DNA from: Vagococcus fluvialis bH819
Lineage (GTDB): Bacteria; Bacillota; Bacilli; Lactobacillales; Vagococcaceae
Length of the DNA: 64,000 nt
Assembly (NCBI RefSeq): GCF_900163795.1
Contig: NZ_FWFD01000015.1
Location: forward strand, 248,001 to 312,000
Direction: 5' to 3'
In this document: piece after piece, positions 42,214 to 48,810 of the stretch
Position numbering within the stretch: position 1 is the stretch's first letter
Layout of the letters: each line of letters opens with the position of its first letter
Translations under genes and position numbers: made by a program
The notes under the pieces: generated by a model
Seen by the model: the letters and a program-made list of their open reading frames with translations, nothing else
The model's database searches: none
Told to the model about the DNA's origin: nothing

Positions 42214-43155
42214 ATGAATATTATAATTGCAGGAGCAGGCGCTATGGGAAGCCGATTTGGTTTAATGCTCCATCAAGCTAAAAATAATGTGATTTTAGTT
42301 GATGGTTGGCAAGAGCATATCGATTGTATCAATCAAGAGGGATTAAAAGCTAATTTTAACGGAGAAGAAATTGTAGAAAAGATTCCGGTATACCATCAGA
42401 ATGAAGTATCAAATATTGAATTTTCTGCTGATCTGGTGATTCTTTTTACTAAAGCAATGCAACTAGATAATATGCTACAAGAAATTAAAAGTATGATTGG
42501 TCAAAATACTAAAGTATTATGTTTGTTAAATGGTATTGGACATGAAGACGTTATCAAAAAATATGTTCCTTTAAGTAACATTATTTTAGGGAATACAATG
42601 TGGACAGCAGGATTAGAAGGACCTGGGAAAGCTAAATTATTTGGTAATGGCTCCATTGATTTACAAAACTTAGGTGAAGACGGAAAAGGAGCAGCTGAAG
42701 AAGTCATTGCTTGCTTAAATGAAGCCAAATTAAATGCTAAATATTCAGATAATATCCTATCATCAATTTATAAAAAAGCCTGTGTCAATGGAACCATGAA
42801 TGGTTTATGCACGATTTTAGATTCAAACATGGCAGGTTTTGGTGAAACTAATGTGGCTGATGATATTGTAAAAAGCATTGTGGCTGAATTTGCGGCAGTT
42901 GCAGCCGTTGAGAAAGCTGAGTTAAATATAGATGAGGTGTTAACTCAAATTAAATCATGCTATAACCGTGAAACAATAGGTTTACATCACCCATCAATGT
43001 ACCAAGATTTAATCATTAATAATCGCTTAACAGAAATTGATTACATTAATGGGGCTATTGTTCGTAAAGGAAAACAATACAATATTGAGACACCCTACTG
43101 TTTATTTTTAACACAATTAATTCATGCTAAAGAACAAATATTAGGTGCTAAATAA
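42214..43155 (+). CDS. PanE/ketopantoate reductase-family dehydrogenase, likely D-2-hydroxyacid dehydrogenase
   Basis: A 313-residue NAD(P)H-dependent reductase. The Rossmann motif is IIAGAGAMGSRFGLML, followed by LLNGIGHEDVIKKYVP and the KKACVNGTMNGLC catalytic-lysine region; the C-terminal helical domain has HPSMYQDL. The ATG at 42214 follows AAGGAGTG. It is annotated as ketopantoate reductase by family. However, relatives in Lactococcus (PanE) and Enterococcus faecium (D-mandelate dehydrogenase) reduce branched-chain 2-keto acids to D-hydroxy acids. The nearby bkd operon and the absence of other pantothenate genes favour that role here. A divergent LysR regulator probably controls it. Confidence 0.8.
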   Translation: MNIIIAGAGAMGSRFGLMLHQAKNNVILVDGWQEHIDCINQEGLKANFNGEEIVEKIPVYHQNEVSNIEFSADLVILFTKAMQLDNMLQEIKSMIGQNTKVLCLLNGIGHEDVIKKYVPLSNIILGNTMWTAGLEGPGKAKLFGNGSIDLQNLGEDGKGAAEEVIACLNEAKLNAKYSDNILSSIYKKACVNGTMNGLCTILDSNMAGFGETNVADDIVKSIVAEFAAVAAVEKAELNIDEVLTQIKSCYNRETIGLHHPSMYQDLIINNRLTEIDYINGAIVRKGKQYNIETPYCLFLTQLIHAKEQILGAK

Positions 43156-43160
43156 TTATG

Positions 43161-43198
43161 AAAAAACTCATTCTTTTTGTTAGGAATGAGTTTTTTTT
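43161..43198 (+). terminator. Terminator of the PanE-like gene
   Basis: AAAACTCATTC and GAATGAGTTTT form an 11-bp stem around a 10-nt loop, then a run of eight T. Confidence 0.88.
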
Positions 43199-43242
43199 GT
43201 TTGCTTATTAGTGGTACAATAGGGAAATAAAGGGGACATAGT

Positions 43243-44151
43243 ATGATTAAAATACAAGGATTAACTTATTCAGATGATTTAGCAGATAAAAAAATTTTTG
43301 GCAAAATTCATAGTGTGTTTGAGAGAACATTTAATGTAGAAACGGAAACACAGCGAATTATAACTATTGCAACACCGACTATTTTTGACGGCCCTCAAAT
43401 GATTAAAATAGATACTTTTAATATAGCTAATCTAGGATTAGAAGTTGGTATGATAGTGTCCCAACTAGAAAAAAAAATCTTAGTAGACGATAGGATAGAA
43501 ATAAACGTGAGCCAGGCAAGCCCAATAGAAGCAATCCCTCTTTTGTTTCCTGAAACTAAGCATGAAGAGATAAAAAGACACGTGGAAATAATTAATTATT
43601 TATTGGAAACGAATCTGGATACCGTTGGATTTTATCGTAAAAATTACCCAAACGAGGTAGAAAAAGTAATGCATCACTTTTTGATGGATGGTCGAGAAAA
43701 CCTGAAAAAGGGATGGCAACAAGAAGACTTAACTATGTTGGGAGTAGCAATTTCTTCATTAATTGGTTTAGGTCATGGATTAACACCTTCCGGAGATGAT
43801 TTTATAACAGGATTTCTCTTAGTTATTAATAGCCACCACTATCCCAATGTTTATCTAACTAGTGAAGTAAATAAATTAGTAGATAGAGGGAAAGGCAGAA
43901 CAAATTTAATTAGTCAAAATCAACTTTTGTTAGCGATTAAAGGAAAATCACTAACACCGATTAGTCGCTTTCTATCAGATTTGTACAGTGGAGCATCTAT
44001 ATCAACACTCACTAAAAGTGTTGAAGAAATTTTAAGTGTTGGTTCTTCTTCCGGAAGTGATATCTTAGCTGGTATTCTCTCAGGTGTTGAATTAAGTTTA
44101 GAGCAATTAGAAAAAATAAATAAAGGAGCTTTTTCTCATGAAGAATTTTAA
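43243..44151 (+). CDS. DUF2877 (AllH-like) protein
   Basis: A 302-residue soluble protein of the DUF2877 family, recognised by GLGHGLTPSGDDFITGFLL (about 180-198) and the C-terminal VGSSSGSDILAGILSGVEL. DUF2877 proteins such as AllH occur with FdrA/AllG-type proteins, where the set forms an oxamate-type carbamoyltransferase in purine or allantoin breakdown. None of those partners, nor a carbamate kinase, is visible here, so the role is unclear. It overlaps the following alcohol dehydrogenase gene by 14 bp, which indicates a two- or three-gene operon. Confidence 0.75.
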   Translation: MIKIQGLTYSDDLADKKIFGKIHSVFERTFNVETETQRIITIATPTIFDGPQMIKIDTFNIANLGLEVGMIVSQLEKKILVDDRIEINVSQASPIEAIPLLFPETKHEEIKRHVEIINYLLETNLDTVGFYRKNYPNEVEKVMHHFLMDGRENLKKGWQQEDLTMLGVAISSLIGLGHGLTPSGDDFITGFLLVINSHHYPNVYLTSEVNKLVDRGKGRTNLISQNQLLLAIKGKSLTPISRFLSDLYSGASISTLTKSVEEILSVGSSSGSDILAGILSGVELSLEQLEKINKGAFSHEEF

Positions 44152-45316
44152 TTTTCAAGCAGCAACAAATATTTTATTTGGTAAAGGACAAATTGAAAAA
44201 TTAGTCGATGTACTAGCGCCTTTTGGAAAGAATGTATTATTGACGTATGGAGGCGGCAGTATAAAAAGAAATGGTTTATATGCTGACATTCAAGAAAAAT
44301 TAGGTTCGGAATTTAATGTGATTGAACTGGCAGGAATTGAGCCTAATCCAAGACTTGAAACGGTTAAAAAAGGTGTGTCGTTATGTCGTGAACATAAAAT
44401 TGATGTAATTCTAGCGGTTGGGGGTGGATCAACTATTGATTGTTCTAAAGCAATTTCGGCTGGAACGTTCTATGAAGGAAACCCATGGGACTTCACAAAT
44501 GACAGTAGTTTAGTGGGAGAAACATTACCAATTGTGTCGATTTTGACGATTGCTGCAACAGGTTCAGAAATGAATGGTGGTTCTGTAATAACTAACTTAG
44601 AAACAAAAGAAAAATTAAGTTTTGGTTCGCGCGACTTAGCACCAAAAGTATCTATTTTAGACCCAAGTTATACTTTTTCAGTGCCTAAATACCAAACGAT
44701 GGCAGGATCAGCAGATATTTTAAGTCACTTATTTGAAAATTATTTCAATCAAACAACAGACACTATGGTTCAAGACGGTATTGCTGAAGGACTGATGCGT
44801 ACAGTTTACCATTACACACCACTTGTTTTAGAAAATCCAGAAGACTATGAAGCACGTGCTAATTTAATGTGGGCAAGTTCTTTGGCATTAAACGGCTTAA
44901 CTGGTTCTGGAAAAGCAGGTATTTGGTCATGTCACGGGATGGAGCATGAATTAAGTGCATACTATGATATTACTCATGGAATTGGTTTAGCCATTATTAC
45001 GCCAAGATGGATGAAATATTGTTTAAATGAAAAAACAGTCGGTAAATTTGCAGAATTTGGACATCGAGTGTTTGATATTGAAAAAACAAATAATCAAATG
45101 CTAATGGCTGAAAAAGCAATCGAACTAACCTATCAATCATTTAAATCGTGGGGGATACCAATGACTTTAGGAGAAGTTGGAATTGATGACAGTTTATTAG
45201 ATGAAATGGCCAGTCAGACAGTGAAACATAAAACGATGGATCAAGGGACTTTTGTTCCATTAACTCAAAAAGATATATTGGCTATCTTTACAGACTCTTT
45301 GGTTGAAATGTATTAA
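44138..45316 (+). CDS. Iron-containing alcohol dehydrogenase
   Basis: A 392-residue group-III dehydrogenase of the butanol dehydrogenase (BdhA/YugJ) type. The nucleotide site is LAVGGGSTIDCSKAISAG. Metal ligands lie in SADILSHLFENYF and CHGMEHELSAYYDITHGIGLAI, with the expected Asp and His residues present. It reduces aldehydes or ketones with NAD(P)H. AAAGGAGC lies inside the end of the upstream DUF2877 gene. Substrate unknown; branched aldehydes from amino-acid catabolism would suit the neighbourhood. Confidence 0.88.
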   Translation: MKNFNFQAATNILFGKGQIEKLVDVLAPFGKNVLLTYGGGSIKRNGLYADIQEKLGSEFNVIELAGIEPNPRLETVKKGVSLCREHKIDVILAVGGGSTIDCSKAISAGTFYEGNPWDFTNDSSLVGETLPIVSILTIAATGSEMNGGSVITNLETKEKLSFGSRDLAPKVSILDPSYTFSVPKYQTMAGSADILSHLFENYFNQTTDTMVQDGIAEGLMRTVYHYTPLVLENPEDYEARANLMWASSLALNGLTGSGKAGIWSCHGMEHELSAYYDITHGIGLAIITPRWMKYCLNEKTVGKFAEFGHRVFDIEKTNNQMLMAEKAIELTYQSFKSWGIPMTLGEVGIDDSLLDEMASQTVKHKTMDQGTFVPLTQKDILAIFTDSLVEMY

Positions 45317-45319
45317 TCA

Positions 45320-46042
45320 ATGATTACTAATAATTTATTACAGTTATTTACAGTATTTATCGTTTATTCAATCATTGGGTGGTTATGGGAAAGTTTATTT
45401 TGTTCTTTCAAAGCTAAACATTTTGTTTATCGTGGTTTCTTATTAGGACCTTACTGTCCAGTTTATGGTTTTGGTGTGATTTCGGTATTACTACTAGTTC
45501 CGAAAGAATATGGCACGATGTTGAATTTATATTTTAATATTGTAGTGATAGTAACTATTATAGAATATATAACTAGTTTTTTATTAGAAAAAGTATTTAA
45601 AATGGAATTATGGGACTATCGTCAAGTCCCACTGAATATTCAAGGAAGAGTAGCTGTCCCAGTCTCTCTTTTTTGGGGGATTGGTTGTTTATTTTTAATT
45701 AAAATTATTCATCCAGAAATCGAAAAACTGATAATGGCTCTATTTGATGTTTCTAATGGTTGGTTACCTGTGATTATGTTTGTATTTTTTTTACTGGATG
45801 TTATAACAACATTATTCTTCACAGTGACAACTAAAAAAGAAGTGGAGAATTTTGTAGATACTTCTGATAGTGAAAATGCGGTAATAAAAGAATATCGATT
45901 GAAGCATTTATTTATTAATGCAGAAGAATCGCTTAGTCGAAGAGTCGTATTAGAGCACTTAAAAAACAAAAAACCACAATTAAAACATCGAAATCTCCAT
46001 CGGATTGTTAAAAATTACCCTAATTTTAAATTAAAAAAATAA
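45320..46042 (+). CDS. CmpB-type membrane protein (putative ABC transporter permease family)
   Basis: A 240-residue protein with five or so transmembrane segments and the family signature YSIIGWLWESLFCSFKAKHF with YRGFLLGPYCPVYGFG. Also LWDYRQVPLNIQGRVAVPVS. The cytoplasmic C-terminal 70 residues are charged. Despite the database family name, no ATPase partner is encoded nearby and a transport role is unproven. It lies 3 bp after the alcohol dehydrogenase gene, so it is probably in the same transcript. Confidence 0.8.
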   Translation: MITNNLLQLFTVFIVYSIIGWLWESLFCSFKAKHFVYRGFLLGPYCPVYGFGVISVLLLVPKEYGTMLNLYFNIVVIVTIIEYITSFLLEKVFKMELWDYRQVPLNIQGRVAVPVSLFWGIGCLFLIKIIHPEIEKLIMALFDVSNGWLPVIMFVFFLLDVITTLFFTVTTKKEVENFVDTSDSENAVIKEYRLKHLFINAEESLSRRVVLEHLKNKKPQLKHRNLHRIVKNYPNFKLKK

Positions 46043-46071
46043 GTATAAGTTTGGATGGAATCAAAAATGGA

Positions 46072-46109
46072 CTGTGGCATAAAGATAGCACTTTATGCCA
46101 CAGCTTTTA
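46072..46109 (+). terminator. Terminator after the CmpB gene
   Basis: A perfect 13-bp stem (46072-46084 with 46091-46103, CTGTGGCATAAAG and complement) with a 6-nt loop, then TTTTATTTT. Confidence 0.9.
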
Positions 46110-46128
46110 TTTTATTTGGAGGTATTAT

Positions 46129-47052
46129 ATGAAAATTGAACGTTTGATGTCTATTCTAGTAACATTACTTTCTAAAAGATATCTTAAAGCTAAAGAAATA
46201 GCAGATTTGTATCATGTCTCTGTTCGGACGATTTATCGAGATATCGATACACTTAGTCTAGCTGGCATTCCAATATATTCAAAAAAAGGAACGCAAGGCG
46301 GCTTTTATATTGCTGAAGAGTATCAATTAAATTCACTGCTTTTTTCAGATATGGAAAAGAAAATCATCTATGATTTAAGTAAAAGTCTAGCGTCAAGTTA
46401 TCAGCATCCTAAAATAGAAGAATTAAGTCAAAAAATGGCCTATTTAGTTCAAAAAAATCCAAGTAGTTCACCATATTTTTTCGATCTCAGTTTATGGAAA
46501 TCTAATCAACTTGTTTTGACAGACATCGAAAAAGCAATTGAAAATAAGTGCGTTATTTCTTTTAACTACACTAGTTATAGTGGTGAAACCACATTCCGGA
46601 AAGTAGAACCGATTAATTTAATCTGTAAATCTCATGTTTGGTATCTTTTTGGTTTTTGTCAGTTACGACAGGAAGAACGCCTTTTTAGAATAAGCAGAAT
46701 CAGAAATACTCAAATGTTAACAGAAATATTTAAAGAAGAGCGGCGTAGAATGATTGAAAAATCTGATTTAGAAACTTTTTATACTTCTCTTAGCCAAACT
46801 GTGATAATGGAAGAAGTATCCTTATCATTTAATTATTCGGTTAAGGCGAAAGTTTACGATACCTTTTTAGAAGAAGATATTGAGGAATTAGAAGATTGTA
46901 TGATGGTTATTAAAAAAATGCCGAAAGAAAAATGGCTAGTTGAGATGTTATTAAGTTTTGGTGGAGAGGTTAAAATTTTATCACCAGACTCTCTAAAATT
47001 AGAAATAATCAAGGGTGCTCAAAATATATTAAGTCAATATGACATAATGTAG
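46129..47052 (+). CDS. YafY-type HTH/WYL-domain regulator
   Basis: A 307-residue regulator. Residues 1-60 are a DeoR-like HTH_11 (LVTLLSKRYLKAKEIADLYHV, SVRTIYRDIDTLSLAGIPI). Residues about 135-220 are a WYL domain (CVISFNYTSYSGET, the W-Y-L triad in HVWYLFGFCQLRQEERLFRISRI). A WCX-like C-terminal domain follows. WYL regulators often sense nucleic acid or small ligands. The start ATG at 46129 follows TTTGGAGG. It leads a cluster of three small ligand-binding-type genes. Confidence 0.87.
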   Translation: MKIERLMSILVTLLSKRYLKAKEIADLYHVSVRTIYRDIDTLSLAGIPIYSKKGTQGGFYIAEEYQLNSLLFSDMEKKIIYDLSKSLASSYQHPKIEELSQKMAYLVQKNPSSSPYFFDLSLWKSNQLVLTDIEKAIENKCVISFNYTSYSGETTFRKVEPINLICKSHVWYLFGFCQLRQEERLFRISRIRNTQMLTEIFKEERRRMIEKSDLETFYTSLSQTVIMEEVSLSFNYSVKAKVYDTFLEEDIEELEDCMMVIKKMPKEKWLVEMLLSFGGEVKILSPDSLKLEIIKGAQNILSQYDIM

Positions 47053-47105
47053 TCACGAGCTTTTGTTACACTAGGGCTATCAAAAAAAGGTAGAGGTGTT
47101 TATTT

Positions 47106-47495
47106 GTGGGAAAAAGTCTGTTTAAAGTTAACGATTGGCAAGAAGAATTTACTATTGAGGAAAAAATTGCTCATGCAAGAGCTGTTTATGATATTGAGGG
47201 AGAGCTAACTGGTAAAATTAATGTTGATTATACCATTCTTTACTTAAATTATAACAAAGAAAATAGTCATCAATCATCAAGTGTTTTTGAAGGTTTCATG
47301 ATTTTTGATGGTGAAATGAATGGAAGAAAAGGCCGATTTATCTTAAGGGACAAGGGAAGTTTTATTGATAATCAATATGAAGCGAAGGTAGAAGTTATAA
47401 CAGGAACTGGAACAGGTGATTTTATAGGTATTTCTGGAAAAGGAACATATGAACCTGCTGAAGAGGGAATGCTATTAAATCTTATGATTAATTAG
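47106..47495 (+). CDS. DUF3224 protein
   Basis: A 129-residue beta-barrel-like protein of the DUF3224 family (allene-oxide-cyclase-like fold): DYTILYLNYNKE, FEGFMIFDGEMNGRKGRFILRDKGSF, then TGTGDFIGISGKGTYE. The start is GTG at 47106 after GAGGTG. Function unknown. It lies 12 bp upstream of the GyrI-like gene and probably shares its transcript and the WYL regulator. Confidence 0.82.
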   Translation: MGKSLFKVNDWQEEFTIEEKIAHARAVYDIEGELTGKINVDYTILYLNYNKENSHQSSSVFEGFMIFDGEMNGRKGRFILRDKGSFIDNQYEAKVEVITGTGTGDFIGISGKGTYEPAEEGMLLNLMIN

Positions 47496-47507
47496 GAGGA
47501 AAAAATA

Positions 47508-48125
47508 ATGAAGTATGAATGGCGTAAACAAGAAAAAGAACTGTATCTTCCTAAAGGAATTGATATTAGACAAATTAAAAAACAATCTTTTTTAATCTTG
47601 GAAGGTATGGGGGATCCTAACAATAATTGCCATTATTTAGAACAGATAGAAGCTTTGTATAGTGTTTCTTATTCGTTAAGAATGACATTAAAAAAACAAG
47701 GATTTGAATATACGGTTTATCCTTTGGAAGGAGTTTGGACGACTAGTGATGGATCAAAGGATGAAAACTTGAATAAGGATGCTCTTGTCTATCGAATGAT
47801 GATCCGCCAACCAGAGTCTGTCACTGATGAAATGGTTCAAGTGGCTATTAAAGAAGTTCACCTTAAAAAAAGGAATGAATTGGTCAAAGAGATTGTTTTT
47901 GAAACATATGAAGAAGGCACTGTAATTCAAAGTATTCATATAGGTTCTTTTGATACAGAAATTGAAACATTCAAAAAAATGGATCAATTTCTGGAAAAAA
48001 CAAATGACTCAAAAGATTGGATAATGGGAAAATATGCTCACCGTGAAATTTATCTTTCGGATTTTAGGAGAGTCATGCCTGAGAAAAGAAAGACCTTACT
48101 AAGGTATAAACTAAAGGAGAAATAA
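47508..48125 (+). CDS. GyrI-like small-molecule-binding protein
   Basis: A 205-residue protein of the GyrI-like/SOUL-related superfamily without a DNA-binding domain. The N-terminal RQIKKQSFLILEGMGDPN and the C-terminal IHIGSFDTEIETFKKMDQFL, HREIYLSDFRRVMPEKRKTLLRY define this group. Members bind or hydrolyse lipophilic or cationic compounds. The ribosome site TTAGGAGG is strong. One base separates it from the VOC gene. Confidence 0.83.
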   Translation: MKYEWRKQEKELYLPKGIDIRQIKKQSFLILEGMGDPNNNCHYLEQIEALYSVSYSLRMTLKKQGFEYTVYPLEGVWTTSDGSKDENLNKDALVYRMMIRQPESVTDEMVQVAIKEVHLKKRNELVKEIVFETYEEGTVIQSIHIGSFDTEIETFKKMDQFLEKTNDSKDWIMGKYAHREIYLSDFRRVMPEKRKTLLRYKLKEK

Positions 48126-48126
48126 A

Positions 48127-48504
48127 ATGAAATTAGATATGGTTGGAATTATTGTAAATGATATGAAGCAGGCAATTGCTTTTTATTCCTTATTGAGATT
48201 AAAAATTATGATAGGCAATGAAAACGAAGCCTATGTAGAGCTTGAAAATGAAGGGGTTCGTATTTCTTTAAATACTAAAGAGATGATTACTAGTGTTTTA
48301 GGTTTTGAACCAGAACAAACTGGAGATAAAGTTGAATTAGCCTTTTTATGTGACAGTCAAAATGAAGTTGACAACTTGGTAGCATCAATAAAAATTGCTG
48401 GTTATGAAGTTGTTAGAGAACCGTGGTCTGCTCCGTGGGGACAATATTATGGCTTGGTTCGAGATTCAGATGGTAATATAATTAGTTTATTTGTGAATGA
48501 ATAA
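48127..48504 (+). CDS. VOC/glyoxalase-fold protein
   Basis: A 125-residue vicinal-oxygen-chelate protein with two beta-alpha-beta-beta-beta halves. MVGIIVNDMKQAIAFYS opens the first. The second ends in APWGQYYGLVRDSDGNIISLF, a common pattern for antibiotic- or metal-binding VOC proteins. Substrate unknown. It is the last gene of the WYL-DUF3224-GyrI-VOC cluster, a set that looks like response to a small toxic compound (inference from members). Confidence 0.83.
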   Translation: MKLDMVGIIVNDMKQAIAFYSLLRLKIMIGNENEAYVELENEGVRISLNTKEMITSVLGFEPEQTGDKVELAFLCDSQNEVDNLVASIKIAGYEVVREPWSAPWGQYYGLVRDSDGNIISLFVNE

Positions 48505-48522
48505 AAGAATTTAATTTAAAGG

Positions 48523-48552
48523 AGAGGATTTACAGAATAATCCTCTTTTTTT
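48523..48552 (+). terminator. Terminator of the WYL/VOC cluster
   Basis: AGAGGATT and AATCCTCT form an 8-bp stem with an 8-nt loop, then a T run. Confidence 0.85.
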
Positions 48553-48617
48553 GGATAAAAACCCAAATATTTAATTCGTTAAATAAAAACTTTAGTTTAT
48601 ACATTAATTTTTGTTGT

Positions 48618-48631
48618 TGAAAGCGTTATCC
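48618..48631. promoter_or_regulatory. cre-like site upstream of the GH85 gene
   Basis: TGAAAGCGTTATCC matches the catabolite-responsive element consensus except for the last base. Located 180 bp before the start codon, so repression by CcpA during growth on preferred sugars is likely. Confidence 0.6.
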
Positions 48632-48810
48632 TTAACTAGTAGAAGATTAAGTAAATTAAATAACATGTACTTTTAAAAAAATCTGGAATTGAAAAGACAA
48701 ATCTATCTGCAATTATCTGTTTATGATTAAAAAACCAGCTGTTTTTGAATGTTTGTTATAGTTTGCTTAATAGCTAACAAAAGTTTTGAAAAAAACTGAG
48801 GGGGAGACAC

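Larger units (their letters stand above)
48505..48810. other. Gap with terminator and cre site before the GH85 gene
   Basis: About 305 bp without a gene. It holds an 8-bp terminator stem (48523-48530 with 48539-48546, then seven T) closing the VOC cluster and a cre-like site at 48618-48631. The AT-rich promoter region of the GH85 gene follows, with a TATAGT-like box near 48757. Confidence 0.6.
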
